Positions 37,961-46,441 are shown, counted from the stretch's first letter. The stretch is DNA of 64,000 bases from Pseudorhizobium banfieldiae (GCF_000967425.1 NZ_FO082821.1:1-64000), one strand, 5' to 3'. A program made the numbers and translations. The notes: a model not told the origin generated them from the sequence alone.

Positions 37961-38416
37961 ATGACCACAACCGCAACCGTTTACCTGCTGGACCCGGAAG
38001 CCGGGACCATTCAAGCCGCTGAGGTCGCAGCACCTAGCGCGTTCTCTCAGACCTACGGGCTGATTGGATGCCAGCTTGTCGAGGTGGTGCCATTCGACAC
38101 GAACCACGTTCTTATCGTCGATGAGGAGGGTTTGCGCGACGGCTTGACCGCTTTCACTGTCTTTGACGGCTACCCGCAGCCATTGGCTGGAAAGATCGTT
38201 CTTGCCAGCCTGGACGGCTCGCATGTCCTACCGCCGCAGATCAGCATTGAGGAAGCAGCGGCCCGCCTGAACGTCTGCAAGCCGGTTCTTGATCCGGTCT
38301 TTGCCAAGGCAGACGAGCATTCCCCCAATGGGGTCGTTCTGGGCGGCGCTTTGATCGGGTTCCAGACCCGCGTCACCCGCACTCACCCAACCGTCATGGC
38401 GGGGGTAGTCCGATGA
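37961..38416 (+). CDS. Plasmid protein with DUF3846-like region
   Basis: A 151-residue protein from ATG 37961. The stretch LIGCQLVEVVPFDTNHVLIV followed by DEEGLRDGLTAF and GKIVLAS resembles DUF3846 proteins of plasmids and phages (residues about 30-90). The rest is unassigned. Its stop overlaps the start of the next gene (ATGA). This is the first of five small plus-strand genes up to 40484 that look like plasmid backbone. Confidence 0.6.
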   Translation: MTTTATVYLLDPEAGTIQAAEVAAPSAFSQTYGLIGCQLVEVVPFDTNHVLIVDEEGLRDGLTAFTVFDGYPQPLAGKIVLASLDGSHVLPPQISIEEAAARLNVCKPVLDPVFAKADEHSPNGVVLGGALIGFQTRVTRTHPTVMAGVVR

Positions 38417-39411
38417 TCATCGCTGTTGTCGAGGACCGCACCCTGTCCATTCTCGCCGGAACCTTTGCCGCGACCATCGCGGCGAAGGACATCGAACATA
38501 GCTTCCATGCCCTTACTCATTTTCCGGAGCGGCGCACCCTTTCCGAACTGGAAGGGCTGGCAGAGCGCCTGAACGGCTTTGCCGCCTACATGGTGGAGCT
38601 GTGGGAGCAAGCAAAACTGCCCCTGCCGGACGCTGAATTAGAGGCCTTTGCCCGCCGTCATGTCGAGATCACCGCCAAGTATTGGGCAGCGGAAGGCCGT
38701 TGCATGAACTGGTTTATCACCGGACGTGCCCGCTTTCCCGTCGCCCGCAATGAAAAGCGGATGCGAGTATCAGACGCCCGCCGTGCTGACGTCTCGGCCC
38801 ATATCGCGACTGCGAAAAAGGCAGTGAAGCGCAAGGCGTTTCCCCACGGGGCCGATGACGAGCCGATCCGCTCCGGCGATCCGGCCGCCATGCAGCGCAT
38901 CGCCTCGCGGATCGAAGACCTGGCACTGTCCATCGACCGGATGAAACGGGCGAATGTCATCATTCGTCGGATGGAGAAGGATCAGGCGAGCGAAGCCGAC
39001 ATTCTGGCCCGTGTGGTGGCAGAAACCGGCATGGACGAAGAGAGGGCATCGCGTGGCGTTACCCTTGCCCCGTGGCAGAACCGACGCGGCTTTTCCACCA
39101 CCAACACCCGCGCCGAACTGCGCCGTATGCAAACCCGCCTCACTTCGCTTGCTGCGATGAAGAAGCGCGGCGACCGCGCCGAGGACGTCGAGACGGAGGC
39201 AGGAGCCGTCACGGTCAAGGAAAACACCGACATGGCCCGCATTCAGTTGCTGTTTCCCGGCAAGCCGGACGAACAGACGCGGCGCACCCTGAAATCTAAC
39301 GGGTTCCGCTGGTCCCCATCGCAAGGAGCGTGGCAGCGCAACTTGAACGAGGCCGGACGCTATGCGGCAAGTCGTGTCTTGAAATCTATCAGCGGCGACA
39401 GCGCAGCTTGA
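38413..39411 (+). CDS. Uncharacterised plasmid protein with C-terminal RWSPSQGAWQR motif
   Basis: A 332-residue charged, mostly helical protein, overlapping the previous gene by ATGA. A coiled-coil-like middle (about 160-265) is rich in Arg, Glu and Ala. The C-terminus IQLLFPGKPDEQTRRTLKSN then GFRWSPSQGAWQRNLNEAGR is a motif I associate with plasmid DNA-methylase/antirestriction-type proteins such as DUF3560 members. The function is not established. Confidence 0.62.
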   Translation: MIIAVVEDRTLSILAGTFAATIAAKDIEHSFHALTHFPERRTLSELEGLAERLNGFAAYMVELWEQAKLPLPDAELEAFARRHVEITAKYWAAEGRCMNWFITGRARFPVARNEKRMRVSDARRADVSAHIATAKKAVKRKAFPHGADDEPIRSGDPAAMQRIASRIEDLALSIDRMKRANVIIRRMEKDQASEADILARVVAETGMDEERASRGVTLAPWQNRRGFSTTNTRAELRRMQTRLTSLAAMKKRGDRAEDVETEAGAVTVKENTDMARIQLLFPGKPDEQTRRTLKSNGFRWSPSQGAWQRNLNEAGRYAASRVLKSISGDSAA

Positions 39412-39438
39412 TCAGCCCCGGAAACAGAGGATCCCCAC

Positions 39439-39849
39439 ATGAATGAGCAAATTTTTACAGTCATGGAGTTTTCCGGCCGAGGCGACGCCATGTTCGGCGG
39501 CAGTGCCGCCGACTGGAGCCTATACACCCAAGAAGACGGCTCAAACGCTTTCATGAGTGCTGCCGACGCGCAGCGCCGCCAGCTGGTGAAAGCCTATTTC
39601 CCGACCAAGAAGGAGGCAAGTGAGGCCGGAGAGGCAGCCAGTCAGCGCAAGGGCCTGATTTCGGCCTTGCCTGTTCGGCGTGTTGACGAGATCCCCTATG
39701 CGCAATTGCGCTGGATTGTCGGAAACATGCACGTTGGAACCAGCGATGACGACTTGAAAGCCGACATCAAGGGACGCTCGAAGTCGGGCATGACAGAGAA
39801 TCCCGACCTTCTGGCGCAGGCGTGCGCCTATGCACTGGCAAGCCACTGA
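39439..39849 (+). CDS. Hypothetical plasmid protein (136 aa)
   Basis: Starts at ATG 39439, 27 bp after the previous gene, and reads MNEQIFTVMEFSGRGDAMFG. It is a soluble protein of mixed composition with no motif I recognise. Same strand, tight spacing and even codon use with neighbours support it as real. Confidence 0.55.
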   Translation: MNEQIFTVMEFSGRGDAMFGGSAADWSLYTQEDGSNAFMSAADAQRRQLVKAYFPTKKEASEAGEAASQRKGLISALPVRRVDEIPYAQLRWIVGNMHVGTSDDDLKADIKGRSKSGMTENPDLLAQACAYALASH

Positions 39850-39895
39850 GCCAATCAGGGCTTGGTTGCCCATTTCCGGCTGTAGGAGGCGAAGC

Positions 39896-40132
39896 ATGAA
39901 AAGCAACGGCCAGCGCCGAAGCGTTGAGGTCTTCGACACGCCCTCCGGTTTAGGAGGGAGCCACACGGTTGAGGTTGTCGAGGACCTTGGAAACAGTAAG
40001 GTCAGCGTGCGCGTCTGGTATGGACGCGCCACTGCGACAGGTTGGGAAGCGTGGAAGGATTGGGACGGCTACCGCTTTGAGACCGACCGCGCCAGCCTGA
40101 CCAACAAGCGGTCAATGCCGCTGTTCAAATAG
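39896..40132 (+). CDS. Hypothetical plasmid protein (78 aa)
   Basis: Started at ATG 39896 behind the strong site TAGGAGGCGAAGC. The product (MKSNGQRRSVEVFDTPSGLG...) looks like a small beta-rich protein, with VEVVEDLGNSKVSVRVWYGR and WEAWKDWDGYRFE. No family recognised. Confidence 0.6.
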   Translation: MKSNGQRRSVEVFDTPSGLGGSHTVEVVEDLGNSKVSVRVWYGRATATGWEAWKDWDGYRFETDRASLTNKRSMPLFK

Positions 40133-40137
40133 GACCT

Positions 40138-40159
40138 GGGCCGCATTTCGGTGCGGCCC
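40138..40159 (+). terminator. Hairpin after the 78-residue gene
   Basis: GGGCCGC pairs with GCGGCCC around ATTTCGGT, 5 bp after the stop. No T run follows and the next gene starts 20 bp later, so it may be an RNA processing or attenuation element. Confidence 0.4.
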
Positions 40160-40178
40160 GATATTAGGAGGGGCACCA

Positions 40179-40484
40179 TTGAGCCGCTACACCGTGACCG
40201 TGAAAACCGACGAAGAGACCGACGAGAACGCCGTAATCGGCTATGATCCGCCGTTGCGCACCTTCTTTCTGCAGGCGTTTCCCGATGAGGAAACCGACGA
40301 ATATGCCCTATGGTTCGGGACGCATCTTGAGCAGCACCCAAGCCTTGAATCGATCATCGAGAGCGCGCGCCGTTTTGGCTATGAGATCGAAGGGCTGTCA
40401 CAGAAGGCCATCGTCGCCATGACAAAGGAAGCGGGAACGCCGACGCCGCCAAGCCTTGGCGAGCGGCTAGGATTGGTACGCTGA
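40179..40484 (+). CDS. Hypothetical acidic protein (101 aa), TTG start
   Basis: The TTG at 40179 follows TTAGGAGGGGCACCA, a strong ribosome site with good spacing; no nearby ATG fits. The product MSRYTVTVKTDEETDENAVI is acidic and contains RTFFLQAFPDEETDEYALWF. No family recognised, but the start signal and position in the run support it. Confidence 0.6.
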   Translation: MSRYTVTVKTDEETDENAVIGYDPPLRTFFLQAFPDEETDEYALWFGTHLEQHPSLESIIESARRFGYEIEGLSQKAIVAMTKEAGTPTPPSLGERLGLVR

Positions 40485-40666
40485 CAATTGTTGGATGCTT
40501 TGTTGCGGGGCTGGTTCGGAAGAACTGGCCCCGTAGCCATTTTGGCAGTTGCGAACCTGGCCGCATCGAGCGGGCTGCGGTCCGCCCGAAGGGAGCCCAT
40601 GCCCCTCCCCTCGGCTCCCCTCCCGCCCGGCGTGCCGCCGCCGTTGGCGGCGCTTGATCGTCTCGC

Positions 40667-41050
40667 TCAGGTGGTTGATCGAACCGGGCGATCCGCCAGC
40701 AATGAACTCATTTCCTTGGCGGAAAGCGTGCCTTTGGTCGCGATCAGATAGGCCGCGAGATAGGTCAGCTTCAGGTTGGCTTCTCCCTCTCCCTTTGGCT
40801 TGTAATTGATGATTGCCAGGCGCCGTGCCGTCGCCTTTTTCCCCCCTTGAACAGCTGCCGAGTGCTGATCGATCAACTCACGAAGCGAGGGACCTTCTCC
40901 AGTCGCACTACCTGCGGTTTCCGTTCCAAGGTGCTTGGACGACAGCTCGTCCGAGGTGAAGCTTGTGCGCAGAGTGGCTGTTGCCCGATGCGACGAACGC
41001 GAACTGGATAACGACAGTAGCATGGTGGATGCCTCACCGATCAGTTGCAT
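40667..41050 (-). CDS. Hypothetical protein (about 127 aa), start uncertain
   Basis: A minus-strand frame whose C-terminal 75 residues look like a genuine protein: PSLRELIDQHSAAVQGGKKA, then NLKLTYLAAYLIATKGTLSA. ATG 41050 is chosen; an upstream in-frame start at 41131 exists, and neither has a clear ribosome site. It is divergent from the RcgA-like gene. A role is unknown. Confidence 0.42.
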   Translation of the reverse strand: MQLIGEASTMLLSLSSSRSSHRATATLRTSFTSDELSSKHLGTETAGSATGEGPSLRELIDQHSAAVQGGKKATARRLAIINYKPKGEGEANLKLTYLAAYLIATKGTLSAKEMSSLLADRPVRSTT

Positions 41051-41130
41051 TGGAGGGGCTTTAAGACCATTGAACCTGACGACACGCACGATAGGATGCG
41101 AAACGAAACGAAATCCGGGCCTGCAAGTCA

Positions 41131-42741
41131 TTGGAAAAAAACGGTAAGATTTTTGTCGCGCCGCCTAACAACGGAAGCGATTTCAAGGAGCTGTTCAAGC
41201 AGATGGCCGCTGCAGGAGCCGGTCGGCCCTTGGGTGATGATGGTTTTCCGCAAGGCCCCTGGACGCCGGAACTGCTGGCGGATGCCATTTCGAAGATCGA
41301 CTCCAATCGTAGCGGGGTGGATCTCCGCACGGTCCAGCTCTGGTTTCAGGAGAACGACAAGGGCATCAGCACCACCAACATCCGCTGGCTCGCACGCATC
41401 TTTGGTTGCGGCGACAAGGAGGCGACGAATGATTGGATGAAGGAGCTTAGTGCAGCGCAAGCCCGCCTGACTGCCAAGCGACGGGATACCAGAAAGACTG
41501 GCGGCGCAGCTACTTCGCGAGTGCCGGACATGCCGGCGCCAGCCGCAAACCAGATTCCGCTAACGCCGGTCGTCTCGGTGGATCTTGAACCCATGTCGAC
41601 GGAGCGGCCATCTGGTTTGGCGATCAGGACCGAGACGATTTTCTCTCACGGATCACACTTGAATCTGCCGTCTTCGGTCTTTGCCGGTTCGTCCGCTCTT
41701 GGGTTCCTGTCCTATATCCTTGGGATCCACACCATCACCTATATGCGCGAGGACGGTATCGAAAAACAGGTCGGCTTTCTGTGGGCGCCAAACTGGACCT
41801 TCCTCTTCATGGTGCTGCTGCCGCTGTTCTTCGCCATAGTCATCGAGCTTCTGGTTTTCTGGAAACATGATGCACGTCCAAGGTTTCTGGCACATGCCGA
41901 TCGACCTCAAAGCGGGGATGCCTGGATTCAAAACCTGCAGGCGAACTCCCATACCTATTGGGCGGTTTTCCTGATCTGCATCTTGTTTGCCGGCCTGGCT
42001 CAATGGATTGGGGTGCAGCTGATCCCGCTGTTAGAACAGGCGCAGGATTTTGCCCCGAGTTGGGGGACGATTGGCATCATACGGCCTGACATAATCTCGA
42101 CCCCGGCAGCCATCGTCTTCACCGCCCTCGCCTACCTCTATATGTCCGTCACCTTCTACCTGCTCTTTGCGGGCCTGATCATTCTGCATACGATCATCCA
42201 TGATCTTTGGAAGCTCGATAGCCAAGCGACGCTTCGGACTGATCAGGCATCAGGGCCGGGGGTCAGTGAGGCCGCTCTGAGGATCATGCGGGGGGTGTTT
42301 CGATGCACAGTTCTCGTCGTCCTGGCCGCCATCTGCATGAAAGCGCAGAGCGCCTATCTCGCTTCACAAGGCCCCGACATCATAACGTGGATCGTTCGCG
42401 ATGTGTGGGCTGCCCTCACCAACTACGACGACGGCGATCATATCTTCGGCTATCGAATGCCAACCCACTACAGCAGCCTCCTCGTCGCAATATCGAGCTG
42501 CAGCGTCTTCCTGTATGGAGCGATCCGGCTGGGCAGTGACAGACGTCTGCGAGCGCCCTTGTGGAAGATGTCTTCCGCGATCGGACTGCTCCTGATCTCG
42601 TATCTGACGATCGATGCCTTTGACGGCTTCTCGGTTTTGCTGATTGTCGCCGCATTGATAGCTACATACGGGCTATTTGATCCAGAGTTTGGATTCGGCT
42701 GGCGAGCCGGCGGTATGGAAGGCGACAGCCATGTTTCATAG
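41131..42741 (+). CDS. RcgA-family putative transporter (conjugation-associated membrane protein)
   Basis: Up to 536 residues, read from TTG 41131; ATG 41203 behind AAGGAG is the alternative. The N-terminal 110 residues are cytoplasmic (PNNGSDFKELFKQMAAAGAG, WTPELLADAISKID, STTNIRWLARIFGCGDKEAT) and look like a helix-turn-helix-type module. After a linker come about seven membrane spans between residues 180 and 520. I recognise this as the RcgA family of rhizobial plasmids, linked to plasmid transfer. It overlaps the next gene by 11 bp. The assignment is from memory of the family, without a search. Confidence 0.7.
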   Translation: MEKNGKIFVAPPNNGSDFKELFKQMAAAGAGRPLGDDGFPQGPWTPELLADAISKIDSNRSGVDLRTVQLWFQENDKGISTTNIRWLARIFGCGDKEATNDWMKELSAAQARLTAKRRDTRKTGGAATSRVPDMPAPAANQIPLTPVVSVDLEPMSTERPSGLAIRTETIFSHGSHLNLPSSVFAGSSALGFLSYILGIHTITYMREDGIEKQVGFLWAPNWTFLFMVLLPLFFAIVIELLVFWKHDARPRFLAHADRPQSGDAWIQNLQANSHTYWAVFLICILFAGLAQWIGVQLIPLLEQAQDFAPSWGTIGIIRPDIISTPAAIVFTALAYLYMSVTFYLLFAGLIILHTIIHDLWKLDSQATLRTDQASGPGVSEAALRIMRGVFRCTVLVVLAAICMKAQSAYLASQGPDIITWIVRDVWAALTNYDDGDHIFGYRMPTHYSSLLVAISSCSVFLYGAIRLGSDRRLRAPLWKMSSAIGLLLISYLTIDAFDGFSVLLIVAALIATYGLFDPEFGFGWRAGGMEGDSHVS

Positions 42742-43753
42742 CTGGCTCGATCGCTGGGACGAGGGCCGCGCCCAACGCGGCGAAGAGGCCAAGGAGACCA
42801 CGGACCTCATTCTGGACGCCGATCGTGCATTCCCCGGCATGGGAGCGGCTGAAACGCTAGAGGAGTTCTGCGTACTCGCGGAAACGGCCGCCGCTGATCC
42901 GGGTTTCTTTGATCCGCCTGATTCAAGCGACCAAACCTTTGAGCTGCGGGATGGCTGGCTGAAATTCCCTTCGGACATCTCAACGGATGTCGCGGAAAAC
43001 AACATCGTGTGGGCCAGGATCACGGAGAGCGGAAAACGCGATAAGGCGGTGGTGATCTTCCATCACTGGAACGCCGAAAGTCGGAACCGGCAGATTGCCG
43101 GGTTCCTCTCCTGGCAAGGGATCACGGTTATCGAGATCGCCATGCCTTACCACTTGGAGCGCAAGCGCCCGGGCTCGCTCTATGCCGATTACATGCTCAG
43201 CGCCAATCTCGGCCGAACGGTGCAGGCCGTCAGACAGGCTGTATGGGACGGGCGCAAGCTTATCCGCTGGCTAAAGCGCGAGGGGTATCGGGATGTTTCT
43301 GTCCTCGGGATGAGTCTTGGTTCCTGGATAGCCGGACTGGTCGCGGCGCATGAGACCGCCGTTTCTCGGGCGTCACTCTTCCTCACGGCAGGAAGCCTTG
43401 CCGAAATGGTATGGACCGGGCGCGCAACCCGTTCGATCCGGAAGAGTCTCGAGCCGCATCTTGCGCTTGCCCAGCTTCAACGAGCGTGGGCACCACTCGA
43501 TCTTGAAAACCATGCAGACAGGCTGGCGCGGCCAAGCCTCGAAATTCATGTCATCCTGGCATCGAGGGACACGGTTGTTTTACCGGACCTGTCAGAACGC
43601 CTGCTGAAGCGGCTGCAGAATGCCGGAGCCAGAGTGAGCGTGCTGCGGCTGAATTGCGGGCACTACTCTCTTGGGCGGCCACCCTACATCTTGGGAGCCG
43701 GATGGAGCCTGAAGCGGTTTCTGATGCGCAAGCGCGAGGCCGCCCAGGCTTAG
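42731..43753 (+). CDS. Alpha/beta hydrolase, RcgR-like (putative quorum-lactone hydrolase)
   Basis: A 340-residue protein from ATG 42731 (MFHSWLDRWDEGRAQRGEEA) behind GGAAGGCGAC. An alpha/beta hydrolase core has the oxyanion strand VVIFHHWNAES and the nucleophile elbow GMSLGSW (Ser195). An acid in VILASRDTVVLPDLSERLL and a His in RLNCGHYSLGRPPY complete the triad. Its pairing and overlap with an RcgA-like gene match the rhizobial rcgA-rcgR arrangement, where the hydrolase is annotated as a putative acyl-homoserine-lactone hydrolase. The substrate is not proven. Confidence 0.72.
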   Translation: MFHSWLDRWDEGRAQRGEEAKETTDLILDADRAFPGMGAAETLEEFCVLAETAAADPGFFDPPDSSDQTFELRDGWLKFPSDISTDVAENNIVWARITESGKRDKAVVIFHHWNAESRNRQIAGFLSWQGITVIEIAMPYHLERKRPGSLYADYMLSANLGRTVQAVRQAVWDGRKLIRWLKREGYRDVSVLGMSLGSWIAGLVAAHETAVSRASLFLTAGSLAEMVWTGRATRSIRKSLEPHLALAQLQRAWAPLDLENHADRLARPSLEIHVILASRDTVVLPDLSERLLKRLQNAGARVSVLRLNCGHYSLGRPPYILGAGWSLKRFLMRKREAAQA

Positions 43754-44213
43754 GAGCGCTTGAGCGCCGCATCGAGCGGCACCCAACCGCAATGAGGGGA
43801 GCCCCCTTCGGCCCCTCCCCTCAAACTCCCCTTCCCCCCTCACGACGGAGGCGCCCCGCAAGCGGGACGGTTCACTGAGGCTTGTTGTCGTTTCCGGCTA
43901 GGAGCGTCGACGTGAGCTCAACCACCGCTGCAGCATCACGGCGATGGAGATCCGACCTGGCGGCCGGATCACGATTTGCCGGTTGAAGGCAAAGACGACG
44001 GCCGGGGCTACGAAGGCCGCGTTTTCAGGCCGCTCCTTAGTGGCCGTACGTAATCTAATGCTGCGCACAATACGTCGGGCCCCGCCTTGGCGTGCAACCC
44101 TAAAGGGTTCTCCTCTCCGCTGCGCTCCGTTGCGATCGCTTCGCGATGCACTCGGCGGTTCCAGCCGTATTCGAGCTTCGCGATTACGCACAACCACTAA
44201 GGAGGAACCTCTG
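43754..44213. other. Non-coding region with an inverted gene relic
   Basis: 460 bp without an intact gene. It holds, on the minus strand at 43871-43987, a decayed inverted copy of the 44214 gene. Confidence 0.5.
43871..43987 (-). pseudogene. Decayed inverted copy of the 65-residue gene at 44214
   Basis: On the minus strand the region encodes FNRQI...ISIAVML... and ends with the last codons GNDNKPQ in another frame, mirroring FINRQIAK...FSIAVML...GNDNKPQ of the intact gene. The last 27 bp (43871-43897) are an exact reverse complement of 44386-44412. The middle has drifted and shifted frame. Confidence 0.7.
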
Positions 44214-44411
44214 ATGAAAACGCTCGTAACCTTCTGCCAGAAAACCGGCCGTCGCCTTCGCCAGTTCATCAACCGGCAAATCGCGAAGCTGTCCCACAAG
44301 GGCCAACTTCGATTCTCCATCGCCGTGATGCTTCCGCTCATCGCCAAGGTCGAGTTCAGCTATCAAGTCGAGCTCAACAGCAAGGCCGGAAACGACAACA
44401 AGCCTCAGTGA
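44214..44411 (+). CDS. Small basic protein (65 aa)
   Basis: ATG 44214 follows the strong site AAGGAGGAACCTCTG. The product MKTLVTFCQKTGRRLRQFIN... is basic at the front, has a short hydrophobic stretch (FSIAVMLPLIAKVEFSY) and ends GNDNKPQ. A terminator follows the stop. An inverted relic lies 230 bp upstream. No known family. Confidence 0.65.
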   Translation: MKTLVTFCQKTGRRLRQFINRQIAKLSHKGQLRFSIAVMLPLIAKVEFSYQVELNSKAGNDNKPQ

Positions 44412-44416
44412 AGCAC

Positions 44417-44445
44417 GGCCGCACCCTGCCCTGCAGGGTGCGGCC
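44417..44445 (+). terminator. Hairpin terminator of the 65-residue gene
   Basis: A long stem GGCCGCACCCTG / CAGGGTGCGGCC, 5 bp after the stop; only a weak T stretch follows. Confidence 0.6.
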
Positions 44446-44508
44446 TATCCGTCGTGATCCCGAACCCGCGGCCTTGCACGCGCCCGCAGGAAGCATATTT
44501 GCTGGAAC

Positions 44509-44760
44509 ATGACCGACTTTCCAAAAGCGCCACCCGAAAAGGATGAAAGCCGCTACATCGCGTGTCAGATGGCGGTGGAAACTGTTTTGCAGGACCTGGT
44601 AGAGGATGCCATGCGCCGAGGTTGGGAGGAGACGGAAGTCCTCTCTGCCATTACAGAGGTTGCGGACAACCTCATGCTGGCGGCGGATGCCAATCGGGAT
44701 CTAGACCTGCTTCTCGCTGCTCTGAGAAGAAACATGCCCCCGCCCAATCTTGCCGGTTAG
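44509..44760 (+). CDS. Hypothetical acidic helical protein (83 aa)
   Basis: MTDFPKAPPEKDESRYIACQ... continues as an all-helical acidic protein (MAVETVLQDLVEDAMRRGWE, VADNLMLAADANRDLDLLLA). It converges on and overlaps the ligase gene by 4 bp. I recognise the general style of small rhizobial hypotheticals but no function. Confidence 0.6.
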   Translation: MTDFPKAPPEKDESRYIACQMAVETVLQDLVEDAMRRGWEETEVLSAITEVADNLMLAADANRDLDLLLAALRRNMPPPNLAG

Positions 44761-45812
44761 GCGTCTCCAACCTCGAGCGAATATACTGCCGCTGCGTCTT
44801 CAGGGTCGCGAAGTCCCTTGAACGAGGCGTGGCGCAGTTTCCCGTCGGACGTCCATCCCCGGAAGTCGATTTCAGCGATCAGGCCTGGATCTGTCGCGAT
44901 GCGGGTCTTCTCTTTGAAGCGGATCACCGGCTTGTTCGTTTTCAGCTCGTCGAGCTGCTTTCGCAACGCTCGCGCTTGCTGATGTTTAAAGCCAGTTCCG
45001 ACACTTCCGACATAGACGTACTCACCTCCTCTGAGAGCTCCGAGAAGGAGGCTTCCAAAGCCATCTGGCATAGCTGACGACAGTTCATAGCCGAGGATGG
45101 CAAAGCTTTCGCGCTGGACGCACTTGATCTTAATCCAGTCGCCAGTCTTGCCCGGTCTGTAGGGGCGATCACGATGCTTGCCGATGATGCCTTCCAGGCC
45201 CAGCGCGCAAGCGTGTTCGATCAGCCTTTCGGGATCCTCGTTGATTTCCTCGGACAAGCGGATCGCCCCTGTGGCCTCATCAAGCAGATCCTCAAGGATG
45301 TGCCGCCGTGCAGCAAACTCCAGCTTACGCAGATCATGGCCGTCGAGGTACATGAGATCGAACGCGAACATGAGCGCGGTTGCAGCCGGGTGTTTTCCGG
45401 TCCGGCCCCCAAGCGAGCCCTGCAGCAGCCCGAAGTCTGGTCGCCCCATCTCGTCGAGCACGACGGCTTCACCATCGAGGATGAATGTCGCCGGACCAAG
45501 AGCGGCCGCCGCTGACGCAATGGCCGGGAATCTTTCCGTCCAGTCAAAGCCGCCGCGTGTCAGGATCCTCACCTTGGATAGCTCCCGGTGGACAGAAATC
45601 CGGTAGCCGTCCCACTTGATATCGTAGGACCATTCAGGCCCCTTCGGCGGGCGGTTCTTCAAGACGGCTAGGCAAGGTTCGACGCGATCCGGCATGGGAT
45701 CGAACAGGAGGCGCGGCTGTTCAGGGTCGCGAGGTCTCAGGCGTCCGCTTCGCAGCGGCGCCTTATCTTCCGTCAGAAGCGGTTTTGGCGGCTTTCGCGG
45801 TCCTTTTACCAT
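44757..45812 (-). CDS. ATP-dependent DNA ligase (LigD ligase-domain type)
   Basis: A 351-residue protein. The nucleotidyltransferase motif I is YDIKWDGYR with the AMP-accepting lysine. Motif III-like FILDGEAVV, motif IV LGLEGIIGKH and motif V GDWIKIKC follow in order. The C-terminal OB domain has FGSLLLGALRGGEYVYVGSV, GTGFKHQQARALRKQL and a RIATDPGLIAEIDFRGW ending. It corresponds to the stand-alone ligase domain of NHEJ-type LigD, without primase or nuclease parts. No ku gene is nearby. Confidence 0.92.
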   Translation of the reverse strand: MVKGPRKPPKPLLTEDKAPLRSGRLRPRDPEQPRLLFDPMPDRVEPCLAVLKNRPPKGPEWSYDIKWDGYRISVHRELSKVRILTRGGFDWTERFPAIASAAAALGPATFILDGEAVVLDEMGRPDFGLLQGSLGGRTGKHPAATALMFAFDLMYLDGHDLRKLEFAARRHILEDLLDEATGAIRLSEEINEDPERLIEHACALGLEGIIGKHRDRPYRPGKTGDWIKIKCVQRESFAILGYELSSAMPDGFGSLLLGALRGGEYVYVGSVGTGFKHQQARALRKQLDELKTNKPVIRFKEKTRIATDPGLIAEIDFRGWTSDGKLRHASFKGLRDPEDAAAVYSLEVGDA

Positions 45813-45892
45813 TCCGCCATTTCAGCAGAGACAGCTTAACAACCCGCTTAGGAAGCCTCTGGACCTCCGTCCGCTTGCTCCATAGGGTTTCG

Positions 45893-45969
45893 GTGCCCGG
45901 AAACGACGTAGGACAGGCACTGGTGGATCAGGCAACCGCCCAGGAGCTGCTGAAGCTCATTCACAGTAT
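45893..45969 (+). pseudogene. 5' part of a small gene split by the mercury transposon
   Basis: From GTG 45893 the frame reads VPGNDVGQALVDQATAQELL..., and is interrupted at 45969 by the transposon. Joining across the AGTAT duplication to 57722 restores an open frame of 78 residues. The true start is uncertain. Confidence 0.6.
45965..45969 (+). repeat. Target-site duplication AGTAT (left)
   Basis: AGTAT directly before the left terminal repeat; the same five bases follow the right repeat at 57717-57721. Five bases is the standard duplication of Tn3-family elements. Confidence 0.92.
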
Positions 45970-46007
45970 GGGGTCGGTTCCGGTATGGGGCGAAATGACA
46001 CCCTAAG
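45970..46007 (+). repeat. Left terminal inverted repeat of the Tn3-family element
   Basis: 38 bp from GGGGTCGGTTCC to ACACCCTAAG; differs from the right repeat at four positions. Confidence 0.93.
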
Positions 46008-46013
46008 CGCCCG

Positions 46014-46427
46014 TCAAGCGGCGAGCGCGTTAAGGATCGGGCATTCCGGCACGTCTTCGCCAGAGCATTGCGAGATCATTGTCACGAGCACCGCTTCAAT
46101 GCGCTGGAGGTCGGCAATCTTGGCGCGAACCTCGGCTAGATGCGGTTCGGTCCGGCGCTGCACCTCCGCGCAGGTCTGGCTTCTGCAATCGACAAGATGA
46201 AGCAGGCCGCGGACCTCGTCGATGCCAAAGCCGAGTTCGCGCGCCCTGAGGATGAAGCGCAGGCGGCGGACGTCGGTTTCGTCATAGATGCGATAACCGC
46301 TGGCGCTGCGCGGCGGGTCGGGTAGCAGGCCGATCTTCTCGTAATAGCGGATGGTCTCCAGATGGCAGCCGGTCGCACGGGCCAATTGGTGGCGCTGCAG
46401 TCCCTTGGCGGAAAGAAGAGAATTCAT
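46014..46427 (-). CDS. merR: Mercury-responsive regulator MerR
   Basis: A 137-residue protein from ATG 46427. The N-terminal MerR helix-turn-helix reads QLARATGCHLETIRYYEKIG, then GYRIYDETDVRRLRFI. The effector region keeps three cysteines for Hg(II): Cys86 (QTCAEV), Cys121 and Cys129 (SQCSGEDVPECPIL). The 35- and 8-residue gaps are close to classic MerR. It is divergent from merT over the operator at 46442-46472 and would repress and activate mer. Confidence 0.94.
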   Translation of the reverse strand: MNSLLSAKGLQRHQLARATGCHLETIRYYEKIGLLPDPPRSASGYRIYDETDVRRLRFILRARELGFGIDEVRGLLHLVDCRSQTCAEVQRRTEPHLAEVRAKIADLQRIEAVLVTMISQCSGEDVPECPILNALAA

Positions 46428-46441
46428 GGTGAAAATACCTC

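Noticed and set aside
40488..40751. An 87-codon plus-strand frame after the 101-residue gene
   Set aside because: It is Pro/Ala/Arg-rich, has no ribosome site and overlaps the minus-strand gene at 40667.
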